From NCBI GenBank assembly GCA_009602735.1, contig WELA01012439.1, positions 262,369 through 290,127 on the forward strand: a stretch of 27,759 bases of DNA, in the 5' to 3' direction. A model generated the notes under the pieces. That model did no database searches. It was not told the origin of the DNA and saw only the letters and a list, made by a program, of their open reading frames with translations. Shown here piece after piece: positions 21,001 to 27,759 of the stretch. The DNA is from Mesotaenium endlicherianum. Its lineage: Eukaryota; Streptophyta; Zygnematophyceae; Zygnematales; Mesotaeniaceae. Each line of letters begins with the position of its first letter. Position 1 is the first letter of the stretch. Both the position numbers and the translations under genes were made by a program.

Positions 21001-21775
21001 GCTGAGAGCATATATTAACCAAAAACAAGATAATTGGGATGACCTGTTGCCTCAAATTCAGTTTGCGGTCAACAGTGCGGTGCACGCGTCAACGGGCAAA
21101 ACTCCTTTTGAACTCAGCCTGGGTAGAGTCCCTAAGTCTCCTCTAGATGTGCTAGGGGAATCTTTAACTCACCCTGAAGGGATTGACAACCCGGTCTCCC
21201 TCCAGTTAACTCAGGAGTTTGCTGACACCCTGTCAGAAGTCCAACGAAACTTGCACACGGCCCAAGAAAACCAACAAAAATACGCTAATCAACACCGTCG
21301 GGAACTGACATTTTCCAAGGGGGATTTAGTCAAACTGCATTCTCAGCACCTGTACCTCCCTGGTGTGGTCAAGAAAAAGCTTGGCCCTGTCTGGGTCGGT
21401 CCATATTCGGTGGTCCGTCGTGTCGGTCAGAATGCTTACAAACTGAACATGTCAGCTGAATACAAGGGGCACCCGGTCTTTAATGTCTCCTTCCTGGAAC
21501 CGTACATCAAAGGTGATACACTGTTCACAGGTCGGTTCCCTGTCCAACCGGGACCGGTCCCCGCTGTCCGGGACGGCGACCCTGAGGAATATGAGGTCGA
21601 TGAGATTTTAGACGCTCGCTCGGTCCGTCGATCGTCTAAATATGTCATGAAATACCTCATTCGATGGAAGGGTTACGATGCCTCTGGGGACACTTGGGAG
21701 TTTAAGGACCACTTGACCAATGCCAAAGGGGCGTTGACACGGTTCCACCTTCGGGCCGCTGGAGTCCCTCCATAA
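18059..21775 (+). CDS. pol: Pol polyprotein of element B (PR-RT-RNaseH-IN-chromodomain)
   Basis: This is a 1238-codon frame, -1 relative to gag; the ATG at 18059 is its first Met, but it is open back to the slippery site, so it is likely made as Gag-Pol. The protease has DGGAS at 76-80 (usual D-S/T-G). The RT has D378 ([11 protein letters not shown]) and FLDD at 440-443. RNase H shows D589, E639 and D664. The integrase has a zinc finger H805, H812, C842, C845, a DD35E core D875, D936, E972 and a GPY motif (VGPYSVV). The C-terminal chromodomain (about 1177-1228) keeps the aromatic cage positions Y1178, W1203 and Y1206, as in group I chromoviruses, and could guide insertion to marked chromatin. 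The order PR-RT-RH-IN is that of Ty3/gypsy. Confidence 0.97.
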   Translation: MGPAELDSLCMPDNQIKETISNIDVQRVHTLDALVPPDVQHFFATSGEQCESQEKTVPPILLHCMIAGRKVRAFVDGGASHTFIHKDLVKRLRLPTVTQGNRKIFLGDASSIPGGVITKPIEVQLGSGIAVLTETLTFEVLNTGFYDLVLGRSWLNRHQAEVCWSRGTVKVRGASDGQTDLAPTSALPLVLCGWQMKEKKRLPEGCKLLNAMEFVKSWNQKEDRMFCLLLREVPPQPEEVVEKKVHPPEHPTAANIVAQYTDVFNMPPGLPPKREVDHRIDLLPGSQPPWQRTYGLSYLESEELKTQIAELEENGYISPSKSPYGAPILFVKKKDGSMRMCVDYRALNRITVKNKYALPRIEDLLDTLSGAKVFSKIDLKSGYHQIRIAEGDEHKTAFRTRYGHYEFNVMPFGLTNAPATFMGAMNDIFRPYLDKFVQVFLDDILIFSKDEAQHTEHLKKVLDTLRKNHLYAKMSKCDFFKESIEFLGHVVSKEGISVDPKKVQTIRDWPVPQSVSEVRSFLGLANYYRRFIENYSTKASKLTDLTKKDIGYVWGEEQQAAFQTLKDALCSAPVLAVYDPSKPVQVVTDASDFAMGAILLQPADKTTKDGKVRQEWHPVLYESMKFNPAEINYSVHDKELLAIIHVLKQWRAYLHGKAFKVITDHLALTHFQKKSKLSRRENRWSQMLEQFQVQIDYKPGKLNPADALSRRPDLQERNFSQHAVDKVLCALTSLKVKKSFLEQLRKAYLSDPTFEPSPTTGMCRATALGYKLKGGVWVTETTSGRLKLVIPNNLEIRSLLLSQAHDSLLGGHLGQAKTVGKLAKHYHWEGLPREVLKYVKSCDQCQRNKSRHTPPGGLLQPLPIPAGRWETISMDWVVSLPRTANGHDSILVVVDKLTKMVIFIPTTVKVTALETARQFYNHVVCQHGLPSNIISDRDSKFTSKFWRALMGLMGVKQLLSTANHPQTDGQTERTNRVLQEVLRAYINQKQDNWDDLLPQIQFAVNSAVHASTGKTPFELSLGRVPKSPLDVLGESLTHPEGIDNPVSLQLTQEFADTLSEVQRNLHTAQENQQKYANQHRRELTFSKGDLVKLHSQHLYLPGVVKKKLGPVWVGPYSVVRRVGQNAYKLNMSAEYKGHPVFNVSFLEPYIKGDTLFTGRFPVQPGPVPAVRDGDPEEYEVDEILDARSVRRSSKYVMKYLIRWKGYDASGDTWEFKDHLTNAKGALTRFHLRAAGVPP

Positions 21776-21797
21776 CTGTCATTTCAGTTGACACGGG

Positions 21798-21840
21798 AAG
21801 GTGACAGGCGGTCCTGTCTCCATTTAAGTTGGAGGGGAAA
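21798..21840 (+). other. Internal copy of the element's 3'-end motifs, including a PPT-like sequence
   Basis: AAGGTGACAGGC (21798-21809) and TTAAGTTGGAGGG (21824-21836) occur here just after pol. The same two motifs occur in the same order at 23718-23729 and 23818-23830, the latter being the PPT. So the sequence that flanks the 3' LTR is present twice, on either side of ORF3. It may act as a second plus-strand primer site or mark where ORF3 joined. Confidence 0.65.
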
Positions 21841-22011
21841 ATATATGACAGTTAGTGAGCGAGAGCGATAAAAACACACTCATACGTTTATGTGTAGCGC
21901 ATCGCAACTACGTCAACTTTTAGCAATCATCCTGTAAGGTAAACAGCAGCGAAGCCACTATACTAAATACTAACATACTTCCTGCAATCCCTATGACAAA
22001 GGTCCATATCC

Positions 22012-22041
22012 TACTAACTTGTGCCCTGGTTACATGTGCAG
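22012..22041 (+). promoter_or_regulatory. Candidate branch point and 3' splice site before ORF3
   Basis: TACTAAC (22012-22018), the ideal branch-point motif, is followed 22 bases later by GCAG ending at 22041, one base before the ORF3 ATG (22043). There is a second TACTAAC at 21968-21974. The spacing fits a real acceptor, though the tract between is only weakly pyrimidine-rich. A spliced RNA ending here would have ORF3 as its first ORF. Confidence 0.5.
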
Positions 22042-22042
22042 G

Positions 22043-23719
22043 ATGGCGCCCACCACACAAAAGGAGGACAGAAAGCGCAAGGCAGAAGAAGCCAGGAGGA
22101 CAATGGAGCAATACCAGAAGGAGCTGGCGGCGACGTCCCTCACCAGGAGAGAACAAGAAAGGGTCCGCAAACAACAAGAGGCGGCAGAAGAGGCACAGAG
22201 GAAGAAGGATCAGGAAGCGGAAAACCTCAGGAAGGCTGAGGAGGAGAGACAGAAGAAACAGCAAGAAGAAGCGGCAGCGGCAGAAGAGGAGAAAAGAAAA
22301 AAGATTGAAGCGGACAGACAGAAGAGCTTGGCCACTTACAGGTATACTGTGGTGGGTGGCCAAAACTTCGATAACCTGAAGGAAGCATTGCTGGCAGCCC
22401 AGGAGATCAACAGGCTGGAACAGACAACACTGCTACAGAAGGAAGGAGCTACAGCACTGGACAGGTACATCGAGACACACACCGGCGTGGTCCTTTACGA
22501 AGATTATGCTAAGATGGTGGGCTATACAGCAGAGCAGGCCCGGTATCTCGCAGATGATTCAGAGGACAAGCCGGTCCCCATACCGGGAATAGTGGGAGAT
22601 CAGAGACTCATCCGGATGGTGAGCATGCGGCCCGATAGCTTTAAGGATACGGTATTCTACCTCACACTCCTGCCAGCTTACAATGAAGTTGAGAGAAGGA
22701 GCTGGGAGTACTTGGCCAGGGAAGCAGGACAGCAGATGTTCTCTCCCCACTGGTTCCCGTGTAAACTGAGGAAGGCTGAGCACGGACCCCAGTACTACCA
22801 GCAGCCAACAGACTGGAGGTGGATGACCGTCACAAATAAGAAGCAGGAGTGTGACCGAGCCCAACCGGATGACTTCCACTATGGCCTAGACGGCTATCTC
22901 ATCCTACCACCTCACATTGCCCCTTGGGACCCCAGGCTGAATGGATGCCTGAGCAATATGAATGCAGAGACCAAGGAACATAGGAGGAGGGGAAGAGACT
23001 ACTTCTCTAAGGGAAAGCATGCCTTTGTCAAATGGGCAAAGAATGCAGGCCGGATAGATATCAGTAGGCTGAAGGCCAAGCAACCTCCAGCGCGCCCTAA
23101 GAAAGGGAGGTCGGTAGACTACTCCATGTCTACTAGGGAGCAGGACGACTTAGTGGACGAGACCCCTACTCTCTCCGAGGAGGAGGATGAGGAGGATGAG
23201 GAAGAAGAACAAGGCAGAGGAGAAGCATCAGCAGCAGGTACTCAGGATACCCAGGGACAGGCAGTGGCACTTCCTAAAGAACCACGATCAGGTGTGTGGA
23301 ATGTGATCCCCGTTATGGCGACAACTGGACCCCGCGCTCGCTCCCCCAGCCCACCTGCCCAAGCAGGGGAAGAAGCTGATCTGACTGTACTGGGCAGCAG
23401 ACACAGACAGAAATCCCCAGAGGACAGGGGTGCCAGAAGAGGGACACGCGGGTGGGCCAGAGGTATGCCAGCCTCCCCCTCCGCTCAGGGGCATGTACCT
23501 CTAGCCAATGTATTTCAGCATCCTACTGGAATGCCTGTCTATGTGGGCATCAACACCCAAGTGGTTGAAGAGCAGGCTACCATCCTTCGTTCTCCTCGAG
23601 GTCCAACTTTAGAGCAAACCGGGTTCTTTAGAAGGCCAGCTGACAGACCTAGAGGGCTGTCCAGATCTAGGTCCAGATCTCCGTCCCCTGATCCTGAAGC
23701 CCCAGGAACCACCCCTTAA
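22043..23719 (+). CDS. ORF3 of element B, coiled-coil/RS-tail protein of unknown function
   Basis: This 558-residue protein is not recognised. The ATG at 22043 (MAPTTQ) has a good initiation context (A at -3, G at +4); the frame extends eight codons upstream, with one more ATG at 22034. Parts: Glu/Lys/Arg/Gln-rich coiled-coil region (about 5-95); central region (about 98-340) with aromatic and Pro-rich stretches (SPHWFPCKLRK, YLILPPHIAPWDPRLNG); basic linker with PKKGRS, a possible nuclear signal; acidic run of Glu/Asp (about 379-389); Ser/Pro/Arg linker; RS tail (SRSRSRSPSP). There is no signal peptide, membrane segment or fusion-like peptide, so it is not an env. The position between pol and the 3' LTR on the sense strand is where other elements keep extra ORFs. 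A chromatin- or RNA-binding accessory role is a guess from composition only. Confidence 0.82.
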   Translation: MAPTTQKEDRKRKAEEARRTMEQYQKELAATSLTRREQERVRKQQEAAEEAQRKKDQEAENLRKAEEERQKKQQEEAAAAEEEKRKKIEADRQKSLATYRYTVVGGQNFDNLKEALLAAQEINRLEQTTLLQKEGATALDRYIETHTGVVLYEDYAKMVGYTAEQARYLADDSEDKPVPIPGIVGDQRLIRMVSMRPDSFKDTVFYLTLLPAYNEVERRSWEYLAREAGQQMFSPHWFPCKLRKAEHGPQYYQQPTDWRWMTVTNKKQECDRAQPDDFHYGLDGYLILPPHIAPWDPRLNGCLSNMNAETKEHRRRGRDYFSKGKHAFVKWAKNAGRIDISRLKAKQPPARPKKGRSVDYSMSTREQDDLVDETPTLSEEEDEEDEEEEQGRGEASAAGTQDTQGQAVALPKEPRSGVWNVIPVMATTGPRARSPSPPAQAGEEADLTVLGSRHRQKSPEDRGARRGTRGWARGMPASPSAQGHVPLANVFQHPTGMPVYVGINTQVVEEQATILRSPRGPTLEQTGFFRRPADRPRGLSRSRSRSPSPDPEAPGTTP

Positions 23720-23797
23720 GGTGACAGGCTGAAAAGATAGTCAGTAAGGGAGGCTGGTCAGGGTCAGTTTCTTTATTTAAAGCTTTTGCAGTTTAAT

Positions 23798-23814
23798 GTT
23801 GTCGAGGCGACAAC
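23798..23814 (+). other. Hairpin just upstream of the PPT
   Basis: GTTGTCG and CGACAAC form a perfect 7-bp stem with a 3-nt loop (AGG), four bases before the PPT region. It is conserved in element A (6956-6972). It may play a part at the 3' end of the RNA or in plus-strand priming; unknown. Confidence 0.55.
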
Positions 23815-23817
23815 AAG

Positions 23818-23830
23818 TTAAGTTGGAGGG
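23818..23830 (+). other. Polypurine tract of element B
   Basis: TTAAGTTGGAGGG lies two bases before the 3' LTR start (TGTAATG at 23833), the site expected for plus-strand priming. Confidence 0.82.
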
Positions 23831-23832
23831 AT

Positions 23833-24577
23833 TGTAATGAATCAGTATATTAGTAGATATAATATTCATTTAAATATAATAGTTAATTTAGTTCAGCCTG
23901 CTGAACTTTAGTTAGTAGTCAGTCTGCTGAACTTTAGTTAATAATCAGTCTGCTGGACTTTACATAATTATCAGTTTAATGACTCGGCCAAAAGCAGCAG
24001 GCTGAAGTCAACTTAAGTCAGCTTGCTGACACATTCTTTGACAGCCAGCTGACTTCCGTACTCGGTAGCAGCGAACTGCCTTGATATGCATCTAAGTGCG
24101 ATATGCTAGATGAATGGCCAGATGACATCCCTATGATGGATGGCTATTCGGGATGATGGGAGATGGCGGTGGATTTGGTTAACCGAGGTCCTACCAACGT
24201 GGTTAACTCCCGGGTAGGCGGTGCCATCGCACTGACCGTTGAACAGTAAACTCATTCCATGTACATATGCTAGGCATTGCTCTCGAGTTCGGCATTCGGA
24301 AACGAGGCCAACTCTCTTGTACAGCTTACTGAGAGAGATCTGAATCCAAGGCGAGAAGCCATTGATACGCACTGTCTTCTAACCTTGCTTATGTATGAGT
24401 TTACTGATTTGCATCATTGATGCTAGTTTACTCGCATTTGACTTACGAGTATTATTCCCTGCTAGTGTATTGTCCTTTGCCGTTTAACTAGTTAACGGAA
24501 ATACCATAAAGATTACTTGCTGATATAAAGATCTTTATTAATTGTTAATCGCCTATTTGGTAAGTCGATTCATTTCA
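23833..24577 (+). repeat. LTR shared by B (3') and C (5')
   Basis: A single 745-bp LTR lies between the PPT of B and the PBS of C. It is 25 bp longer than B's 5' LTR because it has one more copy of a ~26-bp repeat. From 24032 on it is identical by eye to B's 5' LTR. Confidence 0.95.
23891..23969 (+). repeat. ~26-bp tandem repeat with palindromic motif in LTR
   Basis: Three units follow the pattern GTCAGTCTGCTGAACTTTA plus AT-rich spacer (from 23891, 23918 and 23944). The first contains the palindrome TTCAGCCTGCTGAA. B's 5' LTR has only two units. Related palindromes (GTCAGC-TT-GCTGAC) follow at about 24017. Likely U3 regulatory repeats. Confidence 0.75.
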
Positions 24578-24578
24578 G

Positions 24579-24590
24579 TGGTATCGGAGC
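24579..24590 (+). other. PBS of element C (variant initiator-Met type)
   Basis: TGGTATCGGAGC lies one base after the shared LTR, identical to B and A. Confidence 0.88.
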
Positions 24591-24611
24591 AGTTATCACA
24601 GTCTTCTTTGT

Positions 24612-26090
24612 ATGGTAAGGACAAGGTCTCAAACTAGCAACTCCCGAGACATGGAGAACCAGGATAACGAGAATGTCGAAAACCAGGCGGAAAGCCATGT
24701 AGCGGGAAACCGTACCTATTCGGAAGCAGTAGCGGATACTGCAGCTAGGGAGGCTGCAGATGAGGCAGCTGCTATTGCCTCAGTCGCAGCTCAGCAAGCT
24801 GAGGAGGAGATAGCCAGACTAGAAGCTGAACAAGTAGCAAAGGCCGCTGAAGATATACAAAGGAGGGAAGGACAGCCAGCTGACGAGCGCACTGTTGAAG
24901 AACTTATGGCATCAAGGGCCAATGTTCTGAACCCACCTCCTGCCGTACAACTCAATGTACCCCTAGGTCAAATACGTGACCGGCTGAATGCGGCAGGAAT
25001 TGCTGCTGCAGGAGCAAGAGGGATTGTTGAGGACACTACTCAGCGAGTAGATGCCAATGCTGCTGCTGCATTTGCTAATCTACCACCCCAAAATGTAGAC
25101 TTGGGAGCATTGTTCGTTCAGATGCAGTCGCAAATGGCGACCATGTATCAGTCCCAGCAGGAGGACAAAAGAATCATAATGTCCCTACTCCGGGACAGAG
25201 ACCAACTGGGGTCTCACACCACTAGTGGTGGTGGCCGAGGGCCTAGTAAGCCCAAGCCGAAACCTCCCCAGGACTATGATCCTGAGGGAAACAGAAAATA
25301 TTACCTGATCAAGTTTCTCGCGGATGTTGAGCAGTGGCTGGAGAACTACCCAGAACTGCAAGATTACGAGAAGGTCAGGCACACCGGTGCGCTACTGAAA
25401 GGCAGTGCCGCAGACTGGTGGCTTTACTGGAAGGAAGAGCGTAAGGCTCGGCAACTCGGTGACCCTACGTGGGTAGAGTTTGTCGAGAAGTTGCATGAGA
25501 AGTTTGATGTCATCAACCAGCAGGAGAAAGCTATCTATGCGATGATCTCCCTGACACTGAAGCAGACCACTTCAGTTGCTGAGTTTGCTCAAAAGTTCCA
25601 AGAGAACATGATGAAGCAGCCTGATTTGCCAGAACGGTATAGGATAGCATACTTCAGGTATGGCTTGAAATCCGAGGTCTCTGGTCATTTTGCTGAGAAA
25701 AAGTATGAGAAACTGGCTGACTTGATCCAGGATGCTGACGCCTGGGATCAGCAGCAGTTCAATCACAAGCGCCAGAGTAACGCTTTGGTGTCTAAGATTG
25801 TCAAAAAGCCCCACGGTTCCTACAATGCAGTTGAAGGAGACCAGGCTGAGGATAATCAGGGTGATGAATATGAGTATGAGTACAATGCTATTCAGTCTAG
25901 AGGTAGAGGTGGTCCCTCTCGAGGTGGCTATGGAAGGGGTGGTGGTAGGACTAAGCCGAGACCAGCCTCAGCAAAATCTACTTGCTACCATTGTCAGCAG
26001 AAAGGCCACTACAGAGAACAGTGTCCGGTCAAGCACCTGCCTAAGGTCGAGAGAAAAGACCAGCCTTTAAAAGACAGCAACAGTCAGTAA
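24612..26090 (+). CDS. gag: Gag of element C
   Basis: This 492-residue protein is identical to the gag of B; only one silent base change (24755) was seen. It has the same coiled coil, core, RG stretch and CCHC knuckle (458-471). It is intact and should be functional if expressed from the shared LTR, although its pol is broken. Confidence 0.95.
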   Translation: MVRTRSQTSNSRDMENQDNENVENQAESHVAGNRTYSEAVADTAAREAADEAAAIASVAAQQAEEEIARLEAEQVAKAAEDIQRREGQPADERTVEELMASRANVLNPPPAVQLNVPLGQIRDRLNAAGIAAAGARGIVEDTTQRVDANAAAAFANLPPQNVDLGALFVQMQSQMATMYQSQQEDKRIIMSLLRDRDQLGSHTTSGGGRGPSKPKPKPPQDYDPEGNRKYYLIKFLADVEQWLENYPELQDYEKVRHTGALLKGSAADWWLYWKEERKARQLGDPTWVEFVEKLHEKFDVINQQEKAIYAMISLTLKQTTSVAEFAQKFQENMMKQPDLPERYRIAYFRYGLKSEVSGHFAEKKYEKLADLIQDADAWDQQQFNHKRQSNALVSKIVKKPHGSYNAVEGDQAEDNQGDEYEYEYNAIQSRGRGGPSRGGYGRGGGRTKPRPASAKSTCYHCQQKGHYREQCPVKHLPKVERKDQPLKDSNSQ

Positions 26091-26107
26091 TCCAGTCTAC
26101 TGACTGT
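26066..26107 (+). promoter_or_regulatory. -1 ribosomal frameshift signal, element C
   Basis: TTTAAAA (26066-26072), a 7-nt spacer and the perfect 10-bp stem-loop (26080-26089 with 26098-26107) are identical to B. Confidence 0.8.
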
Positions 26108-26158
26108 GAGGATGCTAGAGATAGTGAGTCGTCACTAGCTGCCCTCGTAGCAGGTATT

Positions 26159-27759
26159 ATGGGTCCTGCTGAACTGGATTCACTATGCATGCCTGACAAC
26201 CAGATAAAGGAGACCATCAGCAATATAGACGTCCAGAGAGTGCACACTCTGGATGCTCTTGTTCCACCTGATGTCCAACATTTCTTTGCTACGTCAGGAG
26301 AACAATGCGAAAGTCAGGAAAAGACAGTCCCCCCTATCCTACTGCATTGCATGATTGCAGGTAGGAAGGTGAGGGCATTTGTTGACGGAGGGGCGTCACA
26401 TACTTTTATCCACAAGGACTTAGTTAAGCGGCTAAGGCTGCCTACTGTCACCCAAGGGAATAGAAAAATATTCCTTGGAGATGCCTCAAGTATCCCGGGA
26501 GGAGTTATAACCAAGCCTATTGAGGTCCAGTTAGGTTCTGGCATTGCAGTTCTAACTGAAACGCTTACATTTGAGGTACTCAACACTGGCTTTTATGATC
26601 TCGTGCTAGGCAGGTCCTGGCTTAATAGACATCAAGCTGAAGTGTGTTGGAGCAGAGGTACAGTTAAAGTGAGAGGAGCCAGTGATGGGCAGACTGACTT
26701 GGCACCCACCAGTGCTCTTCCTCTTGTCCTGTGTGGATGGCAAATGAAGGAAAAGAAGAGGCTTCCAGAAGGATGCAAGTTGCTGAATGCAATGGAGTTC
26801 GTCAAAAGCTGGAACCAGAAGGAAGACAGAATGTTCTGTCTGCTGCTAAGAGAGGTACCTCCTCAACCTGAAGAAGTGGTTGAGAAAAAGGTAAGCCCTC
26901 CGGAGCACCCTACTGCTGCAAAAATTGTTGCTCAGTACACTGATGTATTTAATATGCCTCCAGGACTACCCCCTAAGAGGGAAGTAGATCATAGGATTGA
27001 TCTATTACCTGGGATTCAGCCACCTTGGCAACGTACGTATGTCTTGTTTTATGTGGAGAGCGAGGAGTTGAAATCACAGATTGCAGAGCTTGAGGAAAAT
27101 GGTTATATTTCTCCCAGTAAATCACCTTACGGCGCACCCATCCTATTTGTTAAGAAAAAGGATGGCAGTATGCGGATGTGTGTGGATTACAGAGCCCTGA
27201 ACAGAATTACAGTAAAGAACAAGTATGCTGTACCCAGAATCGAGGACTTGCTTGATACCCTGTCTGGGGCTAAGGTGTTCAGTAAGATAGATCTCAAGAG
27301 TGGTTATCATCAAATCAGAATTGCTGAGGGGGATGAACACAAAACTGCCTTCCGTACACGCTATGGACACTATGAGTTCAACGTGATGCCATTTGGACTG
27401 ACTAACGCTCCTGCCACCTTCATGGGTGCTATGAATGACATTTTCAGACCTTATTTGGATAAGTTTGTGCAAGTTTTCCTGGATGATATTTTAGTTTTNT
27501 TCTCTAAAGATGAAGCTCAGCACGCTGAACACTTAAAGACAGTCCTGGACACTCTGAAACGAATCACTTATATGCTAAAATGAGCAAGTGTGATTTCTTT
27601 AAAGACAGTATTGAATTCTTAGGCCACATTGTTAGTAAAAAGGGCATCAGCGTGGATCTTAAGAAAGTCCAGACCATAAGTTACTGGCCAGTACCACAGT
27701 CTGTCTCTGAAGTTAGATCCTTCCTCGGGTTGGCTAACTACTATAGGAGATTTATTGAG
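26159..27759 (+). pseudogene. pol: Pol of element C, frameshifted and cut by window edge
   Basis: The frame matches B's pol through protease (DGGA) and most of the RT, including FLDD. A 3-base in-frame insertion with an N at 27499 lies right after the FLDDIL motif. A 1-bp deletion near 27557 then shifts the frame and gives a stop at 27581-27583, so the ORF ends at 474 codons. The following sequence still encodes the rest of RT in the other frame ([15 protein letters not shown]...) to the window end. From 26894 the sequence belongs to a more diverged subfamily than the part before it. The lesion could be real or a local sequencing error near the N. Confidence 0.85.

Larger units (their letters stand above)
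15758..24577 (+). mobile_element. Element B: complete Ty3/gypsy chromovirus with extra ORF3
   Basis: This is an 8820-bp element with 5' LTR (15758-16477), PBS, gag, frameshift signal, pol, internal PPT-like sequence, ORF3, PPT and 3' LTR (23833-24577). All ORFs are open. It sits in the gag of element D in the same orientation as D. Its 3' LTR also serves as 5' LTR of element C, a head-to-tail tandem. The two LTRs differ by a 25-bp repeat unit and several bases in their first ~170 bp but are identical by eye in the rest. Confidence 0.95.
23833..27759 (+). mobile_element. Element C: truncated tandem copy
   Basis: This copy begins with the LTR shared with B and has PBS, gag and the first part of pol; the right edge of the window cuts it. 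Up to 26893 it matches B at an offset of 8100 with one visible mismatch; beyond that it differs at roughly 10% of positions over the first 240 bp compared. The later part carries an N and a 1-bp deletion. A tandem sharing one LTR typically arises by LTR-LTR recombination. Confidence 0.92.

Noticed and set aside
22019-22042. ORF3 starting further upstream at 22019
   Set aside because: That codon is TTG, not ATG, and lies before the likely splice acceptor; the ATG at 22043 has a better context.
21920-22363. 147-codon antisense frame looking like a Leu/Phe-rich membrane protein opposite ORF3
   Set aside because: It is the antisense shadow of the Lys/Glu-rich coiled coil (AAG and GAG read as CTT and CTC), which always gives false hydrophobic stretches.
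22043-23719. ORF3 as an envelope gene
   Set aside because: The position would fit, but there is no signal peptide, no membrane segment, no furin-like site with hydrophobic stretch, and the protein is highly charged.

Overview
The window is eukaryotic nuclear DNA dominated by LTR retrotransposons. Two things point to a plant-lineage (streptophyte) host. Four element copies have a primer-binding site matching the plant initiator-Met tRNA 3' end (TGGTATCAGAGC, or a one-base variant), and their polyprotein is a Ty3/gypsy chromovirus type with a C-terminal chromodomain. The style of the proteins makes me lean to a charophyte alga such as Chara, but nothing in the window proves that. No bacterial features were seen, and I found no host gene that I can support.

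Layout. 1-3516: unassigned, gene-poor DNA with a G-rich purine tract, an imperfect inverted repeat, a short palindrome and a 7-bp tandem repeat. 3517-5366: a decayed retroelement relic (E), with a candidate LTR and a gag-like pseudogene ending in a mutated zinc knuckle. 5367-6216 and 15018-15757: element D, an old + strand chromovirus (LTR, PBS, interrupted gag) inserted into E. 6217-15012: element A, a complete 8.8-kb copy on the - strand, inserted in D's gag with a 5-bp duplication (AGCAG). 15758-24577: element B, a complete copy on the + strand that also interrupts D's gag. 23833-27759: element C, + strand, sharing B's 3' LTR as its own 5' LTR and cut by the window edge. The nesting is therefore E, then D, then A and B/C.

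How the element works. A, B and C have the order LTR - PBS - gag - pol - ORF3 - PPT - LTR (C is truncated inside pol). Gag has a coiled-coil-like N-terminus, a capsid-type core, an RG-rich stretch and a CCHC knuckle. Pol (protease, RT, RNase H, integrase, chromodomain) lies in the -1 frame of gag. At the end of gag there is a slippery heptamer TTTAAAA, a 7-nt spacer and a perfect 10-bp stem-loop, a complete -1 ribosomal frameshift signal. Downstream of pol is a third sense ORF of 558 codons (ORF3) with a charged coiled-coil start, an unrecognised central domain, an acidic tract and an RS-rich tail. A TACTAAC branch-point motif and an AG lie just before its ATG, so it may be expressed from a spliced RNA. 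A second PPT-like sequence lies between pol and ORF3, suggesting that ORF3 was added to an older, shorter element. ORF3 is the most interesting candidate for something undescribed here.

Cautions. A and B form a near-palindrome with 8.8-kb arms. B and C share a 2.86-kb block that is almost identical at an offset of exactly 8100, ending abruptly in about 10% divergence. An N is present at 27499. Recent gene conversion or assembly error could each explain these patterns.
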